Assembly (NCBI GenBank): GCA_003558625.1
Contig: PWPP01000028.1
Coordinates: forward strand, 1 to 26,893
DNA length: 26,893 nucleotides
Reading direction: 5' to 3'
From: Syntrophomonas sp.
Lineage (GTDB): Bacteria; Bacillota; Syntrophomonadia; Syntrophomonadales; Syntrophomonadaceae
The position numbers and the translations under genes were made by a program. This document shows, piece after piece, positions 8,118 through 14,763 of the stretch (position 1 is its first letter; every line of letters begins with the position of its first letter). The notes under the pieces are model-generated. The model was given only the letters and a program-made list of their open reading frames with translations, did no database searches and was not told the DNA's origin.

Positions 8118-8142
8118 AAACAGGCCTATCTGTTTTTATTTT
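8118..8142 (+). terminator. Intrinsic terminator after glpX
   Basis: AAACAG (8118-8123), loop GCCTAT, CTGTTT (8130-8135), followed by a T-rich run to about 8142. The stem is short and AT-rich but the U-tract is good. It probably ends the fba-tal-glpX transcript. Confidence 0.6.
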
Positions 8143-8274
8143 TATGTCTGCCCTTAATGGCCCGGCGATACATGCTGCTTAGTGCCGGCTACATATAAAA
8201 CCTGTGCCATACAAGGCATATGCGGGAGCCCAAGCCCGTTATATATAGTCTATTTATGAGAAAGGATGACAAAA

Positions 8275-9558
8275 TTGAATATTAATATCTCAGAGTTGGA
8301 TAACAAGACCATCCTTGAGCTGTACCAGATTGCCCGGGATTTAAACCTTACCGGGTATTCCCGCATGAGGAAAAAGGAGCTGGTGTTTGAAATTACCAAG
8401 GCCTTAACCCATTCCGACCAGCTGCTAACGGCCCAGGGGGTTTTAGATATTATGCAGGACGGGTATGGTTTTTTAAGACCTTTTGCCTATGTGCCCAGCA
8501 TGGATGATATCTATGTATCACCTTCGCAAATTCGTAAGTTTGAGTTAAGAACGGGAGATCTGATCCGGGGTCAGGTAAGATCGCCCAAAGACAATGAACG
8601 CTTTTTTGCCTTGCTTAAAGTGGAGGCAGTTAACGATTTACCCCCGGAGGAATCGGTAAAAAGGATTCATTTTGATGCCCTCACGCCTCTTTATCCCACG
8701 GAAAGACTGGTCCTAGAGACGGAAACCGAAGAGATTTCCACCCGCATCATTGACCTGGTGGCACCCATCGGCAAAGGACAGCGGGGGTTGATTGTTGCCC
8801 CTCCCAAAGCCGGTAAAACGGTATTAATGCAAAAAATTGCCCAGGGAATTACCGTCAACCACCCGGAAGTAAAACTGTTTATCCTGCTGGTGGATGAAAG
8901 GCCGGAAGAGGTAACGGATATGCAGCGTTCGACCAAGGCGGAAGTGGTGGCATCTACCTTTGATGAACCCCCTGATAATCATGTGAAAGTAGCCGATATG
9001 GTCCTGGAAAGGGCCAAGCGGCTGGTCGAACATAAAAAAGATGTGGTTATTCTCATGGATAGCATTACCCGCCTGGCCCGGGCCCACAACCTGATTGTTC
9101 CCACCAGCGGAAGAACCCTGTCCGGCGGGATTGATCCTACTTCCCTGCATAAACCCAAAAGATTTTTCGGGGCTGCCCGCAACATCGAAGAAGGCGGCAG
9201 TCTCACCATCATTGCAACCGCCCTGGTGGAAACAGGATCCCGAATGGATGAGGTCATATTTGAGGAATTTAAAGGCACCGGCAATAACGAACTGGTATTG
9301 GACCGCAAACTGGCTGATCGCCGCATTTTTCCGGCCATTGATTTAAAACGCTCCGGAACCCGTAAAGAGGAATTGTTGTTTAGCAGGGAAGAAATGGATC
9401 TGATGTGGAATTTGCGCAATGAATTCAGCGAGCATAATGTGGTGGAGACCATGCAGATGATGATCAACACCCTGAAGAAAACTAAATCCAATGCCGATTT
9501 GTTAAGGGCGGCACCGGTGGTATTCGGCAAAAGGGGTTACCGCAACAACACCATGTAA
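8275..9558 (+). CDS. rho: Transcription termination factor Rho
   Basis: Hexameric RNA-dependent ATPase/translocase that ends transcription at rut-containing sites. About 427 residues. An N-terminal SAP-like helix pair (LELYQIARDLNLTGYSRMRKKEL) is followed by an RNA-binding cold-shock domain (GYGFLRPFAYVPSMDDIYVS). The ATPase core has the P-loop APPKAGKT, then VDERPEEVTDM, the Q-loop region LSGGIDPTSLHKPKRFFGAARNIEEGGSLT and the R-loop FKGTGNNEL. Start choice: ATG at 8266 has the AAAGG directly against it, while TTG at 8275 has AAAGGA at normal spacing, so TTG is preferred. The ATG would add three residues (MTK). It lacks the large insertion found between the RNA-binding and ATPase parts of some high-GC Rho proteins. 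Confidence 0.96.
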   Translation: MNINISELDNKTILELYQIARDLNLTGYSRMRKKELVFEITKALTHSDQLLTAQGVLDIMQDGYGFLRPFAYVPSMDDIYVSPSQIRKFELRTGDLIRGQVRSPKDNERFFALLKVEAVNDLPPEESVKRIHFDALTPLYPTERLVLETETEEISTRIIDLVAPIGKGQRGLIVAPPKAGKTVLMQKIAQGITVNHPEVKLFILLVDERPEEVTDMQRSTKAEVVASTFDEPPDNHVKVADMVLERAKRLVEHKKDVVILMDSITRLARAHNLIVPTSGRTLSGGIDPTSLHKPKRFFGAARNIEEGGSLTIIATALVETGSRMDEVIFEEFKGTGNNELVLDRKLADRRIFPAIDLKRSGTRKEELLFSREEMDLMWNLRNEFSEHNVVETMQMMINTLKKTKSNADLLRAAPVVFGKRGYRNNTM

Positions 9559-9601
9559 GGCGTCTTCCATCCCATGGGGTATTGATAGTCCTCACATTTT
9601 C

Positions 9602-9636
9602 AATAACAGCCTCTTGCCCGGAGGCTTTTGTTATAC
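9602..9636 (+). terminator. Intrinsic terminator after rho
   Basis: AGCCTC (9608-9613), loop TTGCCCG, GAGGCT (9621-9626), followed by TTTGTTAT. Flanking ATAACA and TGTTAT can extend the stem. It begins about 45 bases after the rho stop. Confidence 0.75.
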
Positions 9637-9696
9637 CCGGCAGTAATAATTTGTTATGATGAAGATTAGAAATGATGATCGAGGTTAGATAATATT

Positions 9697-10962
9697 ATGT
9701 ATCTGATGATGTATGCCAATGCTAGGGGAGAGCTGAAAGATCACCCGGGTTTATCTATGCTGGGACGCAGCGGTGATGAATGGGTGGTCCCGGAAAGGGA
9801 AATGATGCTGTTACCCCGGGGAGCGTCTTTGGCCGCACTTCCCCACCATGTCCCGGTAGGATTTGATGAGGCCGCAGACATCGTCACGGGGTTTGAGCAT
9901 GACCCGGAAAATGCAGGGGAACCATGTTACGCCGTAGGGGCAATTCTGCCCCAGGGTTTTACCCGCACCCTTTTTCCGGCCTGTGTGAAGCCGGCCCACA
10001 TACAAATGCCCCTGCTGGGGTATGCTGCCATCGGGTTCAGAAAGGGCAACATTTATGTGGCAGCTGTGCAGACCGATAAACACCATAAATGGCATCCGGT
10101 GTACTACAATACCGAAAAACTACCCCGGCATATAGCCAAATTACTGAAAAAGCACCCCCGTAACCGAATTCTAAGGCAATTAGCCCGCTGTTCCCTGCAG
10201 TATAATTGCTTTACAGCCCAGAACATATTTTATGGCCGCTGGGAAGGCGGGATTCCTACCACCAATGCCTGCAATGCCGCCTGCATGGCTTGCATCTCCG
10301 AAGACCACCAGGGCCAGGTGGCATCTACCCAGAAAAGACTGGACTATATGCCCACAGCCCGGGAAGTCGCCGATATCGGTGAGCACCATCTGCATCATGC
10401 CCGGGACGGCATTATCAGTTTTGGCCAGGGTTGTGAGGGGGAACCTTCCCTTAGCGGAGATTTGCTGGGAGAAGGCATACATTTAATCAGAAAACGGACG
10501 CTTAGGGGGACCATTAATATTAATACCAATGCCGGATATACCACGGGAATCAAAGCCATGTGTGATGCAGGCCTGGATTCTATGCGGGTCAGCATGTTCT
10601 CATGCCGGGAAAGGCACTATCAAATCTATCACCGCCCCCGCAATTACAGTTTGCAGGACGTGGAGGAATCCATCGCCTATGCCAAAGCCAGGGGGGTTAA
10701 GGTGGCGCTTAATTTGTTGGTTTTCCCGGGTTTTACCGACCGGGAAGAGGAAACGGCGGCTTTGATTGCATTTTGCCGCTCTCATAAAATCGAGACCTTA
10801 CAGCTGAGAAATTTAAACATAGACCCCGAGGTTTTATTTGCCGCCCTTCCCGCCAGGGAGCGGGGGCAGGGGATACCGGAATTTATTCAGCAGATAAAAA
10901 CCCATTGTAAAGAGATGCAGATTGCTTCCTATTCCCATCCCGCCGGCCGGGTTGAAGCCTGA
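9697..10962 (+). CDS. Radical SAM protein of unknown function
   Basis: A 421-residue protein with a radical SAM core. The [4Fe-4S] ligands are C192, C196 and C199 in the CxxxCxxC motif CNAACMAC. A glycine-rich FGQGCEGEPSLSG segment near residue 245 takes the place of the usual GGEP SAM-binding motif. TININTNAGYT, near residue 270, and SMRVSMFS fit later strands of the barrel. About 180 residues precede the motif and have no domain I recognise. They contain several His and Cys residues (for example DKHHKWHP near 127). No second Fe-S cluster motif is obvious at the C-terminus. It lies between the rho terminator and a YhaM-like gene. The substrate cannot be assigned. Confidence 0.85.
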   Translation: MYLMMYANARGELKDHPGLSMLGRSGDEWVVPEREMMLLPRGASLAALPHHVPVGFDEAADIVTGFEHDPENAGEPCYAVGAILPQGFTRTLFPACVKPAHIQMPLLGYAAIGFRKGNIYVAAVQTDKHHKWHPVYYNTEKLPRHIAKLLKKHPRNRILRQLARCSLQYNCFTAQNIFYGRWEGGIPTTNACNAACMACISEDHQGQVASTQKRLDYMPTAREVADIGEHHLHHARDGIISFGQGCEGEPSLSGDLLGEGIHLIRKRTLRGTININTNAGYTTGIKAMCDAGLDSMRVSMFSCRERHYQIYHRPRNYSLQDVEESIAYAKARGVKVALNLLVFPGFTDREEETAALIAFCRSHKIETLQLRNLNIDPEVLFAALPARERGQGIPEFIQQIKTHCKEMQIASYSHPAGRVEA

Positions 10963-11030
10963 TCACCATCATTGATCCCGGGTTTTTTATAGAGTACGGA
11001 CGATGTCAAAGGCAGCAAAGGAGAAGTAGA

Positions 11031-12014
11031 TTGGAAAAAAAAGGACCCCTTGAAATCAGTGAGCTGAAAAGCAAAACCCCGGGCACCCAGGTTTGGGGCA
11101 AGTTTTTAATCCTGGAAAAGGTGCAGAGAAAAACCAGGGACGGCAAAAGCATACTTCATCTTAAACTGGGTGACCCATCAGGGGACATAGATGCGGTGGT
11201 ATGGGAGAACTGCAGCATAGAGGGAGGACTGGAGCCGGGCACGGTTATCGGCTGCCTGGGAGATGTGGGCCGTTTCTCCAACCGTCTGCAGCTTACGGCC
11301 CGTAAAATCAAACACCTGCCCGAAGAAGACGTGTACCATTATCTTAAGTCGCCCCCCCGGGATTTGGACGAATTAATCCGTGATTTTGAAAGCCTGCAGG
11401 CGAAGATTCTGGATCCTTTTATGGTGATACTGCTGGAGCGCATCTTTACTTCCCCGCTGCGGGAAGCCTTTTTCCAGGCACCGGCAGCAAAACGATTTCA
11501 TCACAATTATGGCGGCGGTTTATTGGAGCATACCGTGGCTGTGGCCAGGCTTTGCCTGCAGTCAGGTTCCTTCTACCCGGATATGAACCGGGATTTGCTG
11601 CTGACCGGTGCCCTGCTGCATGATATCGGAAAACTGTGCGAGTATGATATGAACATTACCCCGGAATTTACTCCCCAGGGGCGCCTGCTGGGTCATATTA
11701 TGATGGGGGCGGAAAAGATTAGCGGCAATATCTCGGCCCTGCGCCTGGAGGGACATGATTTTCCCGCCGAACTGGAATGGATGCTAAAGCACATGATCCT
11801 GAGCCATCACGGAAGCCTGGAGTTTGGGTCCCCGGTCATACCCCAGTTCCCCGAAGCCCTGCTTTTGCATATGATGGATAATCTCGATGCCAAAATGCAT
11901 GTGTTCCGCTCTAAAATCGATGATGATGTACACCTGGACCCCTTTTTTACAGCCTATGACGGACTCCTGGGCCAATCGTACTTTAAATACAAATATCCGG
12001 GAAAAACTGAATAA
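11031..12014 (+). CDS. OB-fold plus HD-domain 3'-5' exoribonuclease, YhaM-like
   Basis: A 327-residue protein with the architecture of YhaM/CBF1, a 3'-5' exonuclease of RNA and DNA in Firmicutes. An N-terminal OB-fold nucleic-acid-binding domain covers about residues 15-95 (GKFLILEKVQRKTRDGKSIL...LGDPSG). A metal-dependent HD domain follows, with HHNYGGGLLEHTVAVA (H167), LLHDIGK (H197-D198) and LSHHGSLEFGSP. Family length is about 314. The start is TTG at 11031, with AAAGGAGAAG a few bases upstream. It follows the radical SAM gene by 68 bases and may be in the same transcript. The HD residues are intact, so activity is expected. Confidence 0.88.
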   Translation: MEKKGPLEISELKSKTPGTQVWGKFLILEKVQRKTRDGKSILHLKLGDPSGDIDAVVWENCSIEGGLEPGTVIGCLGDVGRFSNRLQLTARKIKHLPEEDVYHYLKSPPRDLDELIRDFESLQAKILDPFMVILLERIFTSPLREAFFQAPAAKRFHHNYGGGLLEHTVAVARLCLQSGSFYPDMNRDLLLTGALLHDIGKLCEYDMNITPEFTPQGRLLGHIMMGAEKISGNISALRLEGHDFPAELEWMLKHMILSHHGSLEFGSPVIPQFPEALLLHMMDNLDAKMHVFRSKIDDDVHLDPFFTAYDGLLGQSYFKYKYPGKTE

Positions 12015-12078
12015 TAGAAAAAACGACACCTTATACCATTGAGGCCGCATGAATAAATATACTGCAACAATAAAAAGT

Positions 12079-12108
12079 TTGCACAAAATTATTAAAATCC
12101 TTTAACAT
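12079..12108 (+). promoter_or_regulatory. Candidate sigma-A promoter for the nitroreductase
   Basis: TTGCAC (12079-12084), an 18-base AT-rich spacer, and TAACAT (12103-12108), ending 74 bases before the nitroreductase start. It fits the -35/-10 pattern and sits in an AT-rich gap after the YhaM-like gene. Confidence 0.5.
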
Positions 12109-12182
12109 ATTACATGAGAACCTTTTTGGGAATCATGTTTTTTCCGTGCCTTTGTGCATGGATAGGAGGAGGGAGAGTTTTA

Positions 12183-12755
12183 ATGGATTTATTTCAAGCT
12201 TTAAGAGAGAGAAGAAGCTGCCGGAACTATGACAGCAGGCCTGTAGAGCCTGAAAAAATTCAGCAGATTTTGGAGGCAGGTGGTTGGGCTCCATCGGTCA
12301 TGAACAAACAACCCTGGCGTTTTATTGTGATCCAAAACCAGAATATCAAAGAACACATAAAATTTTCCTGTGAAGAAACCCTGAATTATATGCACCAGGT
12401 CAGCGGATGGAAGTGGCTGGGCAAGTATCCCCTGGATTATCTGATGGATGCCCCGGTTTTAATCGCTGTTATTGCCAATCCCAAAGATACGGGTGCAGAA
12501 CAGTTTTTACCCGACCGGGGAGAAGGGTATGCCTTTTCCTGCTGTGCGGCCATCCAGAACATGCTCCTGGCAGCACATGGCCTGGGTTTGGCCTCCCTGT
12601 GGTTCAGTCTGTATGAAAAGGATAAAGTCAGGGAGATTATTGGCATATCACCGGAAATGGATCTAGTCAGCATGATTGTGCTGGGTTATGCAGCCGGGGA
12701 AGTACCCAATGTTCCCCGCAAGCCGGTAGCGGAGCTCACCACCGTGGTGGAGTAA
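12183..12755 (+). CDS. Nitroreductase-family FMN oxidoreductase
   Basis: A 190-residue flavin oxidoreductase of the nitroreductase fold, which uses FMN and NAD(P)H to reduce nitro compounds, quinones or similar acceptors. The N-terminal ALRERRSCRNYDSRPV and GGWAPSVMNKQPWRFIV segments carry the FMN-phosphate and isoalloxazine contacts. The later AAIQNMLLAAHGLGLASLWF helix and the IVLGYAAGEVPNVPRKP end are also typical. ATG at 12183 is preferred over an upstream in-frame ATG at 12114, because AGGAGGAGGGAG lies just before it. It probably forms a single-gene unit between its own promoter and the strong terminator at 12772. The natural substrate is unknown. Confidence 0.88.
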   Translation: MDLFQALRERRSCRNYDSRPVEPEKIQQILEAGGWAPSVMNKQPWRFIVIQNQNIKEHIKFSCEETLNYMHQVSGWKWLGKYPLDYLMDAPVLIAVIANPKDTGAEQFLPDRGEGYAFSCCAAIQNMLLAAHGLGLASLWFSLYEKDKVREIIGISPEMDLVSMIVLGYAAGEVPNVPRKPVAELTTVVE

Positions 12756-12771
12756 CAATGCTTTAGGCCCG

Positions 12772-12803
12772 GTCCCCCGGCTAAAACCGGGGGACATTTT
12801 TTT
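12772..12803 (+). terminator. Strong intrinsic terminator after the nitroreductase
   Basis: GTCCCCCGG (12772-12780), loop CTAAAA, CCGGGGGAC (12787-12795), then ATTTTTTT. The 9-bp perfect stem with a run of seven T makes this the clearest terminator in the window. Confidence 0.92.
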
Positions 12804-12815
12804 GGTCTCGCACGT

Positions 12816-12842
12816 TTCCGGATGAGGGCATTGCCCCCGGAA
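12816..12842 (+). repeat. Bulged hairpin in the nitroreductase-rpmE gap
   Basis: TTCCGG, bulge ATGA, GGGC, loop ATT, GCCC, CCGGAA. Six pairs, a four-base 5' bulge, then four pairs. It is one of three inverted repeats in the 387-base gap 12756-13142, which holds no supportable gene. A second CCGGAA follows at 12850-12855. Confidence 0.4.
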
Positions 12843-12878
12843 TTTAAACCCGGAACAGGTTCAGGGGTTGATAGGATT

Positions 12879-13037
12879 TTGTAGGCGGTCTTGTTGAAGG
12901 GTTTATAATGGTCCACAGGGGGAAGCAGGGAAACCGGCACCGAAAAGGGGATTGGCCCAGTCAAGGCCCCCGGTGCGGAGCAGGGGGAAAAGAATTTGAA
13001 TTAGCCCTGATCCGCGGCCTGATATCAGGCCGCGGAT
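12879..13037 (+). ncRNA. Possible small structured RNA upstream of rpmE
   Basis: A promoter-like pair TTGTAG (12879-12884) and TATAAT (12904-12909), with a wide 19-base spacer, precedes a purine-rich stretch. Next comes a bulged hairpin at 12937-12976 (GCACCG, bulge AAAA, GGGG, 16-base loop, CCCC, CGGTGC), then the perfect palindrome at 13010-13037. The pieces together could be a short transcript with its own hairpin end, but they match no RNA family I know. Speculative. Confidence 0.2.
13010..13037. repeat. Perfect 28-bp palindrome upstream of the rpmE promoter
   Basis: The half-site ATCCGCGGCCTGAT is followed at once by its exact reverse complement, with no central spacer. It lies 28 bases before the rpmE -35. 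It could be a protein-binding site or a cruciform or terminator hairpin, but the following bases (TTATG) are not a good U-tract. Confidence 0.8.
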
Positions 13038-13065
13038 TTATGCCGGTTCCGAGTGCCGGGCCCGC

Positions 13066-13094
13066 TTGTATTTTTATTTTTTTCTTGATATAAT
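13066..13094 (+). promoter_or_regulatory. Sigma-A promoter of rpmE
   Basis: TTGTAT (13066-13071), a 17-base T-rich spacer, and a perfect TATAAT (13089-13094). It ends 48 bases before the rpmE start. Spacing and -10 are consensus. Confidence 0.75.
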
Positions 13095-13142
13095 ATTTTT
13101 CGCGGTTCCATAAGAAAGGTAACCTGAAAAGAGGTGAAAATA

Positions 13143-13346
13143 GTGAAAGAAAAGATACATCCCAAATACTTCCGTTCCATAGCCAGATGTTCCTGCGGCA
13201 CCGAGATCGAGGTTGGATCGACCAAAGAGAATATCAAAGTTGAGATTTGCTCCAAGTGCCATCCGTTTTATACCGGAAACAGATCCAAGCTGGTAGATAC
13301 TACCGGAAGAGTGGATAAGTTCAAAAGAAAGTATGGTTTGAAATAG
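13143..13346 (+). CDS. rpmE: 50S ribosomal protein L31, zinc type
   Basis: A 67-residue L31, a large-subunit surface protein at the central protuberance that bridges to the small subunit. It is the C+ form with zinc cysteines in CSCG (near residue 15) and CSKCHPFYTG (near 36), rather than the zinc-free YtiA type, so it can act as a zinc store. The start is taken as GTG at 13143, since AGAGGTG (13130-13136) lies 6 bases before it. A GTG at 13134 is inside that site. It is transcribed from the promoter at 13066 and ended by the hairpin at 13348. It lies near rho as in Bacillus. Confidence 0.95.
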   Translation: MKEKIHPKYFRSIARCSCGTEIEVGSTKENIKVEICSKCHPFYTGNRSKLVDTTGRVDKFKRKYGLK

Positions 13347-13347
13347 A

Positions 13348-13390
13348 GAGATAGCAGAGCAAGACTCTGCTATCTCACTTCTTATTTCGG
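13348..13390 (+). terminator. Hairpin terminator after rpmE
   Basis: GAGATAGCAGAG (13348-13359), loop CAAGA, CTCTGCTATCTC (13365-13376). The 12-bp perfect stem starts 1 base after the rpmE stop. The tail ACTTCTTATTT is only moderately T-rich. Confidence 0.7.
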
Positions 13391-13397
13391 TTAATAA

Positions 13398-13442
13398 GCT
13401 TCCTTATTCTCATCTGCCTCTGCCGGGGAAGCAAATTTTTTT
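13398..13442 (+). terminator. Weak terminator-like hairpin in the rpmE-prfA gap
   Basis: GCTTCC (13398-13403), a 23-base loop, GGAAGC (13427-13432), then AAA and seven T. The U-tract is good, but the stem is only 6 bp with a large loop. Confidence 0.3.
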
Positions 13443-13571
13443 AAGGGAATGATCCATAAAGATCCAAATAAAATGTTCAAAGATGCTATATTTAATGAGG
13501 AACCATATTCTGTATTCCCGGTCCGGGTAACGAACCCTCAAACGGTCTGGGTCAGAGAATACAGCTCCACC

Positions 13572-13597
13572 AAAAACCTGCTTCTATCAGGTTTTTT
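13572..13597 (+). terminator. Intrinsic terminator in the prfA leader
   Basis: AAAAACCTG (13572-13580), loop CTTCTAT, CAGGTTTTTT (13588-13597). A clear stem with a U-tract lies 98 bases before prfA. It either ends a transcript from upstream or acts as an attenuator for prfA. The gap 13347-13695 (349 bases) holds no convincing gene: only these hairpins, an extended -10-like TGTTACTAT at 13601-13609 without a good -35, and the AGGAGG of prfA near 13678. Confidence 0.7.
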
Positions 13598-13695
13598 ACG
13601 TGTTACTATTTTTAGGTCAGAAATTCGAGGGTGAAACGGTGGCAGGAAGAAAACCCACCATGGTTATACAAGTGGTTTAGGAGGAAATAACGCCC

Positions 13696-14763
13696 ATGTT
13701 GCATAAATTAGAGAGTTTAGAAGAGAGATATCAGGAACTGACGGACCTTTTAAGCAAACCTGAAATCATTGCTGATCAAAGCAAATTTCAACAGTATGCC
13801 AAAACCCATTCAGATTTAACCCCCTTGATCGCCAATTATCAGGAATATAAAGCTGTGCGGCAGGAATTGGAGCAGACCCGGCAAATGCTGGCCGAGCAGC
13901 CGGAGGAAGAATTCAAAGCCATGGTCCTGGAGGAAATCCAGGAACTGGAAGATAAAGCCCGGACTTTGAATCAAGCCCTGACGGTGCTGCTTCTGCCCCG
14001 GGACCCTGATGATGATAAAGGCGTCATTATGGAAATCCGGGCCGGAACCGGGGGGGAGGAAGCCGCCCTGTTTGCCTCGGATTTATTTCGCATGTATTCC
14101 CGCTATGCCGAATACCAGGGATGGAAAACAGAAATCATAGATATCAGCCATACCGATATCGGAGGCATAAAAGAGGTGGTTTTCGGGGTGGCAGGCCAGG
14201 GAGTGTACCGGAAGCTGAAATTTGAATCCGGGGTGCACCGGGTGCAGCGCATACCCTCTACCGAATCAGGAGGCAGGATTCATACATCGGCCGCTACGGT
14301 AGCGGTTTTACCGGAAGCAGAAGATGTTGAAGTAGATATTGATCCCAATGATTTGCGCATAGATGTTTTTTGTTCCAGCGGCCCTGGGGGTCAGTCGGTC
14401 AATACGACCCAGTCGGCGGTCAGGATCACCCATACTCCGTCAGGCATCTCCGTTTCCTGCCAGGATGAGAAATCCCAGCATAAAAACAAGGCCAAGGCGT
14501 TAAGAGTGCTCAGAGCCCGTTTAAAAGAAGTCATGGAAGCGGAAAAAAACGCCGAGACGGCCGGGGCCAGGAAGAGCCAGGTTGGATCCGGAGATCGCAG
14601 TTAGCGTATCAGAACATATAATTTCCCCCAGGGTCGGGTCAGTGATCATCGTATCAATTTGACGTTGCATAAGCTGGGCCTGATCCTGGAGGGTCAGTTG
14701 AATGAAATCATCGATGCCCTGATGATCAGTGAACAAACGGAACTGCTGAAAAAGGTGGAATAA
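13696..14763 (+). CDS. prfA: Peptide chain release factor 1, interrupted by an in-frame UAG (codon 303)
   Basis: RF1 ends translation at UAA and UAG. The tripeptide anticodon is P187-S188-T189 in RIPSTESGGRIHTS, and the peptidyl-hydrolysis motif G231-G232-Q233 is in SSGPGGQSVNTTQS. The frame is open for 302 codons to SQVGSGDRS. TAG then stands at 14602-14604 where RF1 proteins have Glu (GDRSERIRTYNFPQGR). The same frame continues as RIRTYNFPQGRVSDHRINLT to a TAA at 14761-14763, giving about 355 codons, the normal RF1 length. No frameshift is involved. A GAG-to-TAG change would explain it. The truncated form keeps both functional motifs but loses 52 C-terminal residues. AGGAGG lies before the ATG. 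prmC follows with no gap. Error, mutation and programmed readthrough are weighed in the findings. Confidence 0.93.

Noticed and set aside
12904..13000. Cobalamin, c-di-GMP or guanidine riboswitch upstream of rpmE
   Set aside because: The purine-rich GGGAA-type strings invited a look, but none of the conserved boxes of these classes is present.
12908..13093. 61-codon ORF in the nitroreductase-rpmE gap
   Set aside because: Low-complexity content, it runs through the perfect palindrome and into the rpmE promoter, and no ribosome-binding site is seen.
13449..13634. 61-codon ORF before prfA
   Set aside because: Its 3' third is encoded by the intrinsic terminator at 13572-13597, and the product resembles no family I know.
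13600..13690. T-box element before prfA (GGGTG...GGTGG strings near 13629-13641)
   Set aside because: The conserved T-box AGGGTGGNACCGCG sequence is not matched, and the terminator lies upstream of it rather than downstream.
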